A DNA stretch of 64,000 bases from Oribacterium sp. KHPX15 (GCF_900107835.1 NZ_FNRG01000015.1:1-64000); one strand, 5' to 3'. Positions 45,929 to 55,354 are shown, counted from the stretch's first letter. Made by a program: numbers and translations. The notes: generated by a model not told the origin, from the letters alone.

Positions 45929-46789
45929 TTATATTGCTTCAATTGCTTTTATTGCTTCTTTCATTTCAGGAAGGTCGATGGCCTCAACAGCACCGGCATC
46001 CATATATGCTGAATTTTTGGGATCCATAGGAAGCTTTGCGAGAACTTTGAGACCGTGCTCTGCAGCAACTTCATCTATATGGCTCTCACCGAAAACGTGT
46101 ATTTCTTCGCCGCAGTGAGGGCATTTTAAGTAGGACATATTCTCGATGAGACCCACGATAGGAACATTCATCTTTGCAGCCATATTAACTGCCTTTGTAA
46201 CGATCATGGATACAAGCTCCTGAGGAGATGTTACAATGATGATTCCGTCAATAGGAAGAGACTGGAATACTGTAAGAGGTACATCACCTGTTCCGGGCGG
46301 CATATCTACGAACATGAACTCGATATCCTTCCAGTTGACTTCAGACCAGAACTGTTTAACAGCCTGAGCTATAAGAGAACCTCTCCAGATGATGGGATCG
46401 GTTTCGTTTTCAAGAAGAAGGTTAGCGGAGATGATCTCGATTCCGTTTGCTGACTTGTCAGGAATCATAAGCTTTCCGTCTATGGTCATACCTACTCCGT
46501 CATTTGATAATCCGAAGGCTTTCGGAATAGATGGGCCGGTAATGTCCGCATCAAGTATTGCGGTTTTATAACCGTCCTTATTTGTGCCGGAAGCAAGAAG
46601 AGAGGTTACGGTTGACTTGCCGACTCCGCCTTTTCCGGAAACTATTCCGATAACTTTCTTTACACTGCAGCCTTCTGCAAGCTTTGCTTTGAAGTCAGGT
46701 GTGCCACCGTTACGAGAGGGACAATCCGTTCCGCAGGAGCTGCAGTTGGAATTGCAGGATCCCGGTGTCTGGTTTTCTAATTCTGCCAT
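45929..46789 (-). CDS. Mrp/NBP35-type Fe-S cluster carrier ATPase
   Basis: P-loop protein that carries and delivers Fe-S clusters, 286 residues. The N-terminus has four cysteines (Cys12, 16, 19, 23) in a Cx3Cx2Cx3C pattern. The deviant Walker A is SGKGGVGKSTV (about 50-60), followed by DADITGPSIP, VDMPPGTGD and the C-terminal CPHCGE motif that bridges the cluster in the dimer. AAAGGAG precedes the start on the minus strand. It is convergent with the HPr-like gene. Confidence 0.93.
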   Translation of the reverse strand: MAELENQTPGSCNSNCSSCGTDCPSRNGGTPDFKAKLAEGCSVKKVIGIVSGKGGVGKSTVTSLLASGTNKDGYKTAILDADITGPSIPKAFGLSNDGVGMTIDGKLMIPDKSANGIEIISANLLLENETDPIIWRGSLIAQAVKQFWSEVNWKDIEFMFVDMPPGTGDVPLTVFQSLPIDGIIIVTSPQELVSMIVTKAVNMAAKMNVPIVGLIENMSYLKCPHCGEEIHVFGESHIDEVAAEHGLKVLAKLPMDPKNSAYMDAGAVEAIDLPEMKEAIKAIEAI

Positions 46790-46893
46790 ATATATTAACT
46801 CCTTTCGGCACCAGTTTACTTAGTGTTCATCGGTGCTTTTGAATCATTAGCGTAATCAGTTCTGACAGCGCTTAATATAGGATTTTACCATAG

Positions 46894-46926
46894 AAAAAGA
46901 CCATCGTCCATGAAACGATGGTCTTT
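46894..46926 (-). terminator. Terminator of the LysR-type gene
   Basis: Minus strand: AAAGACCATCGT pairs with ACGATGGTCTTT around a seven-base loop, followed by a T-run (the A-run at 46894-46898). Confidence 0.85.
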
Positions 46927-47015
46927 AGATTGTATTAAATGATATAAGTGTTATGGATTTTACAGTCCTGTTCAAAGCCTTTCGAAAGAATCCTATGGCT
47001 TTATGTGAATGATCG

Positions 47016-47900
47016 TTAATCCAGAATACTAAGGAATGCATCCAGAGATTTTGAAGTATTTCCTGAATTGAATACAAATCCGATGTTTCTGGAAGGAATC
47101 GGAAGCTGGAGAGGAATCTCCACAAGTGAACCTTCATCAAGCTCCTTCTGTACAAATTCACGTACAACACAGCTTACACCGATGCCGATTTTTGCAAACT
47201 CGATAAGGAGATCCATAGTAGTTACTTCGAGGATCTGAGCCGGATCAATGTTCATGGCCTTAAAGTAGTCATCGATATGGCGTCTTGTCATATTATTCTG
47301 ATCCAGCAGCATGAGGTTTGCTTCTTCAAATACATTAAAATCGGGTCCGCAGATGGATCTCAAATTCTCCATATATCCCGGAGTAGCAACAAATACGTCA
47401 TGAATCTGTCTTGAGTTAACAAAACGGATTTCCGGACGTCTGCTCTTAGGCTCTGCTGTAAGACCTACGTCTATCTTTTTAGCCTCAATGAGGTTAAGAG
47501 TCTGGGCAGTGGCCTGTGTGTTGATGGATACACGGATATTTGGAAACTGCTCCATAAATTTCTGCAGATAGGGGAGAAGGATGTAACGGCAAAGAGTTGT
47601 GGAAACGCCAAGCTGGATATGTCCAATGTTGAATTCCTTCATTCGCTTGAGCTCAACTTCTGCGTTATTGATATTATCAAAGGCATCCTTTATGTATTTA
47701 TAGAGGATCTGACCTTCTTCGGTTAAGGTGACACCTCTTGAATTACGGTTAAATAACTTGGTATCCAATCCGTCTTCAAGCTTGACTATTGACTTTGAAA
47801 TTGCCGGCTGTGAAATGTAAAGTTTCTTTGCTGCTTTGGAAATGTTTCCGCAAGTTGCAACTTCGTAGAATATTTTGTAGCCTGATAAATTCTGATCCAT
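47016..47900 (-). CDS. LysR-family transcriptional regulator
   Basis: 294 residues from the ATG at 47900 (minus strand), preceded by AGAAGG. The N-terminal helix-turn-helix reads FYEVATCGNISKAAKKLYIS followed by QPAISKSIVKLEDGL. The C-terminal periplasmic-binding-like effector domain includes IQLGVSTTLCRYILLPYL. It is divergent from the first leuD-leuC pair across 376 bases, which suggests, but does not prove, that it controls them. That gap also holds an AT-rich imperfect inverted repeat near 48035-48058 that could be a LysR site, and one copy of the conserved 5' element. Confidence 0.9.
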   Translation of the reverse strand: MDQNLSGYKIFYEVATCGNISKAAKKLYISQPAISKSIVKLEDGLDTKLFNRNSRGVTLTEEGQILYKYIKDAFDNINNAEVELKRMKEFNIGHIQLGVSTTLCRYILLPYLQKFMEQFPNIRVSINTQATAQTLNLIEAKKIDVGLTAEPKSRRPEIRFVNSRQIHDVFVATPGYMENLRSICGPDFNVFEEANLMLLDQNNMTRRHIDDYFKAMNIDPAQILEVTTMDLLIEFAKIGIGVSCVVREFVQKELDEGSLVEIPLQLPIPSRNIGFVFNSGNTSKSLDAFLSILD

Positions 47901-48205
47901 CTGATGTACCTTCTTTCCTTGGGAGCATATGTCTACAATCCTAGCTAATGAATCTTTGAAGAGATGTCGATATTCCTCTTGCAAATCAAATTTATGAGTA
48001 CTATAACATATCTTCACGCCATAACACAAGATTATTTATGATAGATATTAGTATAACTTTTGAATGTTTTGGAGAAAAAACCACGAAAGAAAATAACTAA
48101 AAAGCATAATACACATCAAAAACATATATTAGAATTATAGAAAGGCTGATGTTATAGTTGATTTAAAAGAATGCGCGGTAAACAATCATATATAGGAGCT
48201 GATCA

Positions 48206-48264
48206 GATCTGCATCTGTATGTCAGAGATAAACGGCGAAAAACATGCATTTATAGATGAGGAGG
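48206..48264 (+). promoter_or_regulatory. Conserved 5' element, copy C (first leuD)
   Basis: GATCTGCATCTG-TATGT-CAGAGATAAA, then CGGCGAAAAACATGCA and TTTATAGATGAGGAGG. The GAGGAGG end provides the leuD ribosome site. It is nearly identical to copy D in the central 35 bases. Confidence 0.65.
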
Positions 48265-48276
48265 AGAAAAACCAGT

Positions 48277-48744
48277 ATGGGAAAAATTTTCAAATACGGA
48301 AAGGATGTAGATACCGACCAGATCATTGCGTCCCAGTATCTTTTGTATCCGACTATTGAAGAGATGAAAACACATACCTTTGAGTCTCTTGACGGAGATT
48401 TCATCAAAGAGGTGCAACCGGGAGATTTTATAGTTGCGGATGAGAATTTCGGATGCGGATCCTCAAGAGAGCAGGCACCGGCGGTGCTTAAGGCCTGTGG
48501 AATAAAAGCAGTACTGGCAAAGTCATTTGCACGTATTTTCTATCGTAACTCCATAAATCTGGGTGTGCCGGTAATAGTTTGCAGCGATGTTTATGACCAT
48601 GTTGAACGTGGGGATGAAATGGAACTCAATATGGAAGAGGGCTATGTTTCCGTTAACGGAGAGAAATATGCCTGCACCAGGGTTCCTTCATATATGAAGA
48701 ATATACTGGATCAGGGCGGACTTCTGGCATCACTGGAGGGATGA
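48277..48744 (+). CDS. leuD: 3-isopropylmalate dehydratase-type small subunit (copy 1)
   Basis: Swivel domain of an aconitase-superfamily isomerase, 155 residues. MGKIFKYGKDVDTDQIIASQ, the substrate-loop YLLY, NFGCGSSREQAP and FARIFYRNSINLG match the LeuD family of the short, archaeal/clostridial type. ATG 48277 was chosen; an in-frame ATG at 48256 would consume the ribosome site. It is followed after one base by the large subunit. The YLLY loop resembles isopropylmalate isomerases, a tentative hint at leucine synthesis. Confidence 0.9.
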   Translation: MGKIFKYGKDVDTDQIIASQYLLYPTIEEMKTHTFESLDGDFIKEVQPGDFIVADENFGCGSSREQAPAVLKACGIKAVLAKSFARIFYRNSINLGVPVIVCSDVYDHVERGDEMELNMEEGYVSVNGEKYACTRVPSYMKNILDQGGLLASLEG

Positions 48745-48745
48745 T

Positions 48746-49993
48746 ATGGGAATGACTATAGCTGAAAAGATAATCGCAAGAGCAGCAAAAGCTTCGGAGG
48801 CTCATGCGGGCAATATATATGTGGTGGAGCTGGACCATCTCATGAGTAATGACGGAACCACTCATCTTACCATAGATATGTACAACAAGTTGAAGAATAA
48901 ACAAATATATGACAAGTCAAAGCTTGTATGGATAGTGGATCACAATGTTCCCTGCGACAGCCCAAAGACAGCGGCTTCACAGAAGAAAATGCGTGATTTT
49001 GCAAAGGAAAACGGCATTACCTTCCATGAGGGAGACGGAATCTGCCATGAGCTTATGATCGAGAAGTACATAAATCCCAAGGAGCTTATTTTTGGCGCGG
49101 ACAGCCATACCTGCTCCTATGGAGAGCTTGGAGCTTTCGGGACAGGCGTCGGATGTACAGACTATCTCTATGCAATGGTTACCGGAAAGTCATGGGTTCT
49201 CTGTCCCGAGACCTTACGGTTTAACTTCACGGGAGCTCTTCAGAACGGTGCCACCGCAAGGGATCTCATTCTCACCATCATCGGTCGTATCGGTGCCAAT
49301 GGTGCTAACTACAAGGCTATGGAGTTTGCAGGTCCGGGTATGAAGAACCTTACCATGTCGGACAGAATCTGTATCTGCAATCTCTGTGTTGAGGCGGGGG
49401 CCAAGACAGCGCTCATGGAAGTTGACGATATCGCAAAGGCATATCTTAAAGAGCATGGCCGTGAGGCGGCAGACGGTTTCGTAAGTGATGAGGATGCTGT
49501 ATTTGAGAAGGTCTATGACATTGACCTTTCGGAGATAGTTCCGGTGGTTGCAAAGCCTCATTTTGTGGATAATGTTTCTCCCGTGTCAGAGGTGGAGGAT
49601 GTTAAGATCAATGAAGCCTTCTTAGGTTCCTGCAATAACGGACGTATAGAGGATCTGAGACTGGGAGCTTCCATCATAAAAGGAAAGAAAGTGGCAGAGG
49701 GTGTGAGATTCCTGGTATCTCCCGCAAGCCGTGATGTTTATGACCGGGCTATGGCAGAGGGAATCATTGAGACCTTTATGGACGCAGGCGCCATCGTGGT
49801 AAATCCTAACTGCAGTGTCTGCTGGGGAAGCTGTCAGGGAGTTATCGGTGAAGGCGAGGTTCTCATCAGCACCGGAACCCGTAACTTTAAGGGAAGAGCC
49901 GGAGACAAGAATTCCTTTGTATATCTTGGATCGGCAGCTACTGTTACGGCATCTGCCATTGCGGGAAAGATAGCCAGGGCAGATAAGGTTTGA
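48746..49993 (+). CDS. leuC: 3-isopropylmalate dehydratase-type large subunit (copy 1)
   Basis: 4Fe-4S hydro-lyase large subunit, 415 residues. Contains VELDHLMSNDGTTHL, DHNVPCDSPKT, FGADSHTCSYGELGAFGTGVG and the cluster ligands in GSCNNGRIEDL and NPNCSVCWGSCQG. The usual SCTNG is SCNNG here. GGAGGG overlaps the end of leuD. With leuD copy 1 it forms a complete enzyme; the second pair downstream is a paralogue, so substrate assignment (isopropylmalate or a related 2-hydroxyacid) is uncertain. Confidence 0.9.
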   Translation: MGMTIAEKIIARAAKASEAHAGNIYVVELDHLMSNDGTTHLTIDMYNKLKNKQIYDKSKLVWIVDHNVPCDSPKTAASQKKMRDFAKENGITFHEGDGICHELMIEKYINPKELIFGADSHTCSYGELGAFGTGVGCTDYLYAMVTGKSWVLCPETLRFNFTGALQNGATARDLILTIIGRIGANGANYKAMEFAGPGMKNLTMSDRICICNLCVEAGAKTALMEVDDIAKAYLKEHGREAADGFVSDEDAVFEKVYDIDLSEIVPVVAKPHFVDNVSPVSEVEDVKINEAFLGSCNNGRIEDLRLGASIIKGKKVAEGVRFLVSPASRDVYDRAMAEGIIETFMDAGAIVVNPNCSVCWGSCQGVIGEGEVLISTGTRNFKGRAGDKNSFVYLGSAATVTASAIAGKIARADKV

Positions 49994-50045
49994 AATATAA
50001 GGTTGTGATTTGACGAGGTATATAGTCAGACCTGTCTTCAGTGCT

Positions 50046-50109
50046 GATTATATCTGCTTCTGTATGTCAGATATAGACGGCTGAAAATATGCGCTTATAG
50101 ATGATATAA
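50046..50109 (+). promoter_or_regulatory. Conserved 5' element, copy D (second leuD)
   Basis: ATATCTG...TATGT-CAGATAT hairpin region, then AGACGGCTGAAAATATGCG and CTTATAGATGATATAAG. This copy ends about 120 bases before its gene, so it does not supply the ribosome site. Confidence 0.6.
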
Positions 50110-50231
50110 GGTTTTCTGACAGATTTGTATATAGTTTAGTTATGAATTGATATGGTTATCAAGGATTTGAATACCCGGGGTATAGGCGGTATCTCTGAAT
50201 CCTGATTGCTATTAAAAAATGGAGGTTTTGA

Positions 50232-50723
50232 ATGGCTTCATTTACAGGGAAAGTTTTTATTCTCGGGGATGACATTGATACAGATATCATCATCCCAACA
50301 GAATATCTTGCATTGAAAACTATAGAGGATATGAGGCCCTACGGATTCTATCCTTTGAGACCGGAGCTGCCGTCTCTTATAAAACCCGGAGATATCATTG
50401 TTGCCGGAAATAATTTTGGCTGCGGTTCTTCAAGAGAGCAGGCACCGGAAGTCATAAAGGCATTGGGTGTGAGCTGTGTTATCGCAAAATCCTTTGCCAG
50501 AATCTTCTATAGAAATTCCATCAATAACGGGCTGCTTCTTATAGAAAACAGCGATATACAGGACAAGATAAAAGAAGGTGATGAGCTTACCGTGAATCCG
50601 GGCCAGGATCTGGTTCTTAACGGGGAGTCCTACAAGATAGGCTCACTGCCGGAAAACCTTATGGATATCCTGAAGGAAGGCGGACTTGTAAACGCCATGA
50701 AGAAGAGAAATGGGGTTATATAA
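50232..50723 (+). CDS. leuD: 3-isopropylmalate dehydratase-type small subunit (copy 2)
   Basis: 163 residues: GDDIDTDIIIPTE, substrate loop YLAL, NNFGCGSSREQAPEV and FARIFYRNSINNGLL. It is clearly homologous to copy 1 but with a different substrate loop (YLAL against YLLY), which may mean a different substrate. AATGGAGG precedes the ATG. It is followed by its large subunit with a nine-base gap. Confidence 0.9.
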   Translation: MASFTGKVFILGDDIDTDIIIPTEYLALKTIEDMRPYGFYPLRPELPSLIKPGDIIVAGNNFGCGSSREQAPEVIKALGVSCVIAKSFARIFYRNSINNGLLLIENSDIQDKIKEGDELTVNPGQDLVLNGESYKIGSLPENLMDILKEGGLVNAMKKRNGVI

Positions 50724-50732
50724 GGAGGAAGC

Positions 50733-51977
50733 ATGGGAGCAACACTTATTGAAAAGATCATCAGACGTAATGTTCATGATGATAATGTTAAGGCCGGAGA
50801 CATTGTCTTCGTAAAGCCGGATCGTGTTATGATACATGACATTTTTATTCCGTTCGTGGCGGATAAGTTTCACGAAATGGGATTTAAGAAGGTATGGGAT
50901 CAGGATAAGGTGGTTATTATTTATGACCATATGGTGCCTGCCAGTCAGGTGGATGACACGAGACATTTCAGACGCGGTGACGAGTTTGCAAAGGAGCAGG
51001 GCATAGTGCATATTCACAGGGCCGACGGCATTTGCCATCAGCTTATGCCGGAGCTTCGTTATGCGACTCCCGGAGATGTGGTGTTTGGTACAGATTCGCA
51101 TACAGTGACTTACGGTGGTGTCAGTGCATTTTCCACGGGAATAGGATATACAGAAATGGCGGGAATCCTGGGAACCGGCGAGCTTTGGATAAAGGTGCCG
51201 GAGACTATCAGGGTCAATGTTAACGGCAGGCTTCCCGATGGTGTGACCTCAAAGGATGTGATCCTTACCATCATAGGGGATCTCACTGCAGCGGGAGCCA
51301 CCTATAAGTCCATGGAGTTTGCCGGGGATACTTTTGACGCTATGTCGGTATCGGAGAGACTTACCATGGCCAACATGACCATCGAAGCCGGTGCCAAGTG
51401 CGGACTTTTCTATGCGGATGAGAAGACTGCCGAGTTTTCCGGAGTGCCCTGCGATGAAGAGCATGGCTGTTTTAAGGACACAAATGACGGCGATTATGTG
51501 AAAGTCATGAATTATAAGGCCGAGGACTTCGTGCCGGTAGCGGCATGCCCTTCACAGGTAGATAAGATAAGACCTATTTCAGAGCTTAAGGATATAAAGA
51601 TAGATCAGGTATTTATCGGTTCCTGTACAAACGGCCGTCTCGAAGATCTGAGAGCGGCAGCGGAGATACTTAAGGGCAGGCACGTGGCACCATATGTGAA
51701 GCTCATCGTGACACCGGCAAGCCGATCAATATATAATGCGGCTGTCCGGGATGGTATCATGAAGATATTTAATGATGCCGGTGCCATCATCATGAATCCG
51801 GGCTGCGGACTCTGTTGCGGACGTGCCGGAGGAATCCTCACAGATGGCGAGACTGTTGTTGCTACAAACAACAGAAATTTCCTGGGACGTATGGGAACCA
51901 ACAAGGTTAATATCTATCTCGCATCACCTGTGACTGCGGCGCACAGCGCGGTTGCCGGATATGTGAGAAGTGTATGA
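50733..51977 (+). CDS. leuC: 3-isopropylmalate dehydratase-type large subunit (copy 2)
   Basis: 414-residue aconitase-superfamily large subunit. DHMVPASQVDDTRHF, FGTDSHTVTYGGVSAFSTGIG, and cluster cysteines in GSCTNGRLEDLRAA and NPGCGLCCGRAGG are present. Start ATG 50733 after AAGGAGGAAG. The tandem pair with copy 1 gives the cell two complete isomerases; one probably serves leucine synthesis and the other a related acid such as homocitrate, citramalate-derived or dimethylmalate substrates. Neither can be chosen from sequence alone. Confidence 0.9.
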   Translation: MGATLIEKIIRRNVHDDNVKAGDIVFVKPDRVMIHDIFIPFVADKFHEMGFKKVWDQDKVVIIYDHMVPASQVDDTRHFRRGDEFAKEQGIVHIHRADGICHQLMPELRYATPGDVVFGTDSHTVTYGGVSAFSTGIGYTEMAGILGTGELWIKVPETIRVNVNGRLPDGVTSKDVILTIIGDLTAAGATYKSMEFAGDTFDAMSVSERLTMANMTIEAGAKCGLFYADEKTAEFSGVPCDEEHGCFKDTNDGDYVKVMNYKAEDFVPVAACPSQVDKIRPISELKDIKIDQVFIGSCTNGRLEDLRAAAEILKGRHVAPYVKLIVTPASRSIYNAAVRDGIMKIFNDAGAIIMNPGCGLCCGRAGGILTDGETVVATNNRNFLGRMGTNKVNIYLASPVTAAHSAVAGYVRSV

Positions 51978-51994
51978 TATTTTTTAGAAATACA

Positions 51995-52021
51995 TTGAAA
52001 TAGGAATGATTCTGATATACT
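51995..52021 (+). promoter_or_regulatory. Candidate promoter of a small RNA
   Basis: TTGAAA (51995-52000), a 15-base spacer and TATACT (52016-52021), just after the second leuC stop. The spacing is slightly short. Confidence 0.35.
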
Positions 52022-52027
52022 ATTTAT

Positions 52028-52118
52028 TTAGAAGGTGCTCGCCGTAGGCGGTTAGCCCTTAACTAAATTGTTACAAAAAATAACCGTTCAGTTGCTAGGC
52101 TGGGGCGGTTATTTTTTT
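52028..52118 (+). ncRNA. Putative ~90-nt small RNA, type I antitoxin-like
   Basis: Begins with a CGCC-GTA-GGCG hairpin (about 52030-52053), then an A-rich single strand, and ends in a terminator: AAATAACCG (52078-52086) pairs with CGGTTATTT (52106-52114) around AGTTGCTAGGCTGG, followed by seven T. The AATAACCG...CGGTTATT form is reminiscent of regulatory RNAs of holin-like/Fst type I toxin systems. I found no toxin ORF on the opposite strand, so this may be an orphan, or simply the leuC terminator. Confidence 0.45.
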
Positions 52119-52139
52119 GTTATCTTGTTAAACGAAAGT

Positions 52140-52174
52140 AAGCTATAGTCTGTTTTTAGACCATAGCTTTTTGG
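52140..52174 (+). terminator. Hairpin-T terminator between leuC and the YprB-like gene
   Basis: AAGCTATAGTCT pairs with AGACCATAGCTT (one mismatch), followed by TTT. It points in the plus direction, towards the 3' end of the convergent minus-strand gene. Confidence 0.65.
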
Positions 52175-52208
52175 ATGATGTTTGTTACTGAGAATGATGT
52201 GACAATTT

Positions 52209-53411
52209 TTACAACTTCAGCTGTTTTATGACTGAACAAAGATATGCCTCGGCTGAAGCCTCATCTTCAAACATTTCCGAATAAAATTGAGTGTAAATGA
52301 GTTTGTCTTTGTAGTCCTGGCATAGTGTCGGAGAAAAGACCGGTTCCGGTTCAGGAAGAAAAATGCCGAAAACCTTCTGGTAGCAGGTTTTTGCAGTGGC
52401 TTTCTTTCTGTGGCTGCGGTCCACAAATTCAGCAAGTGACTTGTGTATGGCTTTATCCTCCATGGGAAGGTAATAGTAGTCGCAGTAATTCGGGTAGAAG
52501 AATTTGAGTTCTCCCTCATAGAGATTTGCGCAGAGGTTTAGCTCAGAGCCCGTCAGATTAATGAACCAGTTATCCAGACTTATATCAAGAGGGACAGGGA
52601 CAGAAATTGAAACGTGATCGTTATTTAGTTCCGATTTTGGTGCTTCAGAGGTTGTGATTGCATCAGAATTGTGGCTTGACATGCTCTTACAAGCCGGATT
52701 CAGGGAATATATTTCGTAGCAAAGACTCAAAACCCGTTTATTTTCAGTCGGATGCTTCACGACTTCCTGCGATTTCAAGGAAAAATTTCCTTTAAGTGCG
52801 TAAATATAATTCAATATGGGAAGCACATTGGGCATGTTTTCGACGTCTTCAAAGTTGTGGAGAAGGAGACATTCCAGCTTATCCTGAGAGTGGTCCTCCT
52901 GCCACTGGAAATAGACATTTATAAGGTCGCCGCCTGAAAACCGGTCTTCGCGGTATATCCCTAGAAATTTCTCACAGGTCTTAAGTTTCATATTCTCAAG
53001 TCCCAGCAGTTTCTTCAAAGGACGGATTTTTTTCAAAATGTCAAAGCTCTCAACATAATTAAAAGAGTAGGGAAGCCCATACTGTTCCACCATATGTGAA
53101 AGGAATGGGATATCAAAACCGTCTCCATTGAAGGAAATCAGCACTTTTTTTGAAGACAGAAGTGTGAAAAAGTTTTCGAGCACTGTGATTTCGTCGCTGA
53201 CATCCTCGCAGAAATACTGGATAAGCTTCCAGCCCTCATCATAGGTAAGGAGACCAATGAGATAAAGCCCTGATTTCCATGAAGAAAGTCCGGTGGTTTC
53301 AATGTCAAAGAACATGATATCCTCCGCCGGAGCGATCAGTGACAAGTTAAATTCAGTTGTAAGTTCAATTGGTTTTTCTATTCGAAGCAAAGTAATCCTT
53401 TCTCTCAGCAA
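52209..53411 (-). CDS. YprB-like RNase H-fold (DEDD) exonuclease domain protein
   Basis: 400 residues. Residues about 25-200 form a 3'-5' exonuclease-like RNase H fold: FFDIETTGLSS supplies the first D/E pair, ISFNGDGFDIPFL the next Asp, and HNFEDVENM the last, all acidic residues kept. The C-terminal ~200 residues are hydrophilic with Cys/Tyr-rich stretches and no recognised domain. Similar to Bacillus YprB, whose role is poorly known; here no YprA helicase is adjacent. The minus-strand start at 53411 has GAGAAAGGA upstream. Confidence 0.82.
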   Translation of the reverse strand: MLRERITLLRIEKPIELTTEFNLSLIAPAEDIMFFDIETTGLSSWKSGLYLIGLLTYDEGWKLIQYFCEDVSDEITVLENFFTLLSSKKVLISFNGDGFDIPFLSHMVEQYGLPYSFNYVESFDILKKIRPLKKLLGLENMKLKTCEKFLGIYREDRFSGGDLINVYFQWQEDHSQDKLECLLLHNFEDVENMPNVLPILNYIYALKGNFSLKSQEVVKHPTENKRVLSLCYEIYSLNPACKSMSSHNSDAITTSEAPKSELNNDHVSISVPVPLDISLDNWFINLTGSELNLCANLYEGELKFFYPNYCDYYYLPMEDKAIHKSLAEFVDRSHRKKATAKTCYQKVFGIFLPEPEPVFSPTLCQDYKDKLIYTQFYSEMFEDEASAEAYLCSVIKQLKL

Positions 53412-53692
53412 AACATTTTTCCTGACCGATAGACCGAGTCTAACACAGGATTAAACATTGGTCAAAAGGAGATATGGCATTTAGCAAACATTTGTGCTAT
53501 CATACTGTATAAGTCCAATATCAGACGGCTGCGCGTCGTGAAATAAACCTGACAGACAGAACGGATAGTCTGATTTTACGACAGATATTGAGAAGCAGCG
53601 CGTTAGCGCGGATTCGAGGTACATGCCGGCATTGCAATAGCTTCAGAGAAGCAATGTGTGGGACGAATATTCGTGTATTTGTGGAGACATAT

Positions 53693-54322
53693 ATGATCAG
53701 TTTTATACATGGAGAATTGGCGGAGATCCAGGAAGGAATGATAGTTGTTGAGGCATCCGGGGTAGGATACGGAATCAGGGTGCCGGCCACAGTTATAGGA
53801 GCCCTTCCTTCCATAGGAGAAGAAGTTAAGATATATACATATTTTTCAGTAACCCAGAATGGTGTGGAGCTTTGCGGATTCCTGACACCGGAGGACAGGG
53901 AGATGTTTACAATGCTTCTGACAGTCAGCGGTGTGGGACCCAAGGGAGCCCTTGGCATCCTCAGTGCCATGTCGCCGGATGACCTTAGGATGGCTATAGT
54001 TACCGGAGACAGCAAGGCTATCTCAAGAGCACCGGGAGTAGGAAGTAAAACCGCCCAGAGGATAGTTCTGGATCTCAAGGATAAGCTGGATGCCTCAGAG
54101 GTTTTCAATACAGCTCTGGATCATGGTTCTTCAGGTAGCGGACAGGCATTTACCGGAGCGGCCATGGCGCACAGTGCACAAAGGGAAGCCGTGGAAGCAC
54201 TTGTTGCTCTGGGATACTCTGAGACCGAGGCGAGTCGTGCGGTGAAGAAGGTTGAGATAAGCGGAGATATGACAGTGGATCAGATACTGAAGCTGGCGCT
54301 GAAGAATCTCAGTTTTCTATAA
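53693..54322 (+). CDS. ruvA: Holliday junction branch migration protein RuvA
   Basis: Tetrameric DNA-binding core of the RuvAB branch migration motor, 209 residues. Domain I starts MISFIHGELAEIQEGMIVVE, followed by helix-hairpin-helix motifs LLTVSGVGPKGALGIL and APGVGSKTAQRIVLDLKDK. Domain III is the C-terminal AVEALVALGYSETEASRAVK. ATG 53693 is chosen for the GGAGA site; a longer frame from 53588 is not supported. It is followed by ruvB after 21 bases. The leader (53412-53692) holds a GCAAACATTTGTGC sequence only weakly like a LexA box. Confidence 0.95.
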   Translation: MISFIHGELAEIQEGMIVVEASGVGYGIRVPATVIGALPSIGEEVKIYTYFSVTQNGVELCGFLTPEDREMFTMLLTVSGVGPKGALGILSAMSPDDLRMAIVTGDSKAISRAPGVGSKTAQRIVLDLKDKLDASEVFNTALDHGSSGSGQAFTGAAMAHSAQREAVEALVALGYSETEASRAVKKVEISGDMTVDQILKLALKNLSFL

Positions 54323-54343
54323 ATTTGAAGGAAGTTAATTTAG

Positions 54344-55354
54344 ATGGAACGTCGAATTATAAATACAGATGAAACAGTAGAAGACAGACAACTGGAGCCG
54401 AAGATCAGACCCCAGAAGCTGGATGATTACATAGGTCAGTCAAAGCTTAAGGAGATGATGAAGGTATACATCACGGCAGCGAAGAACCGTGGAGAGTCAC
54501 TGGACCATTGCCTTTTTTACGGACCTCCGGGACTTGGAAAAACTACCATTTCCAACATTATAGCCAATGAACTCGGGGTGAACATAAAGGTTACTTCCGG
54601 ACCGGCTATCGAGAAACCGGGTGAGATTGCGGCGATACTTAACGGACTTTCCGAAGGAGATGTACTCTTTGTGGATGAGATACACAGACTTAACCGTCAG
54701 GTGGAGGAGGTGCTTTATCCTGCCATGGAGGACTTTGCCATAGATATCATGCTTGGCAAGGATGCCACGGCGAGATCCATAAGACTTGACCTTCCGCACT
54801 TTACCCTTATCGGTGCAACCACAAGAGCAGGACTTCTGTCAGCGCCTCTCCGTGACCGTTTCGGCATCATCTCAAAGCTTGAGTTTTACAATAAAGATGA
54901 GCTCAAAAAAATCGTGCTGCGTTCAGCAAATGTTCTTAATGTTGAGATAGATGATGAGGGTGCCGAGCGTATAGCGCTGAGATCCAGAGGAACGCCGCGA
55001 CTTGCCAACAGACTTTTAAAGAGAGTGAGAGACTTTGCAGATGTGAAGTACGGCGGAAAGATTACAAAGGAAGCTGCGGACATGGCACTGGATATACTGG
55101 ACGTGGATAAGCTTGGTCTTGACCAGAACGACAGAACCTATCTTCTGACAATCATGGAAAAGTTTAACGGCGGACCTGTTGGTGTGGAGACCCTTGCGGC
55201 TGCTCTGGGCGAGGACAGCGGAACCATTGAGGACGTTTATGAGCCGTATCTTCTCATGAATGGTCTTATAAACAGAACTCCACGAGGCCGTGTTGCCACT
55301 GCCAATGCTTACAGGCATCTTGGACTGCCTCATCAGGAGACGCTTGATCTGTAA
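54344..55354 (+). CDS. ruvB: Holliday junction helicase RuvB
   Basis: AAA+ ATPase motor of branch migration, 336 residues. [16 protein letters not shown], Walker [10 protein letters not shown] (about 63-71), Walker B VDEIHRL, sensor [17 protein letters not shown] and the C-terminal winged helix ([26 protein letters not shown]) are all present. GAAGGAAG precedes the ATG. It is cotranscribed with ruvA. Confidence 0.97.
   Translation: MERRIINTDETVEDRQLEPKIRPQKLDDYIGQSKLKEMMKVYITAAKNRGESLDHCLFYGPPGLGKTTISNIIANELGVNIKVTSGPAIEKPGEIAAILNGLSEGDVLFVDEIHRLNRQVEEVLYPAMEDFAIDIMLGKDATARSIRLDLPHFTLIGATTRAGLLSAPLRDRFGIISKLEFYNKDELKKIVLRSANVLNVEIDDEGAERIALRSRGTPRLANRLLKRVRDFADVKYGGKITKEAADMALDILDVDKLGLDQNDRTYLLTIMEKFNGGPVGVETLAAALGEDSGTIEDVYEPYLLMNGLINRTPRGRVATANAYRHLGLPHQETLDL

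Noticed and set aside
52112-52208. Toxin ORF opposite the putative antitoxin RNA
   Set aside because: All three minus-strand frames are closed by early stops and none has a start with a hydrophobic segment.
53480-53500. LexA/SOS box ahead of ruvA (GCAAACATTTGTGC)
   Set aside because: It differs from the GAAC-N4-GTTC core at two positions; too weak to call without a trained matrix.
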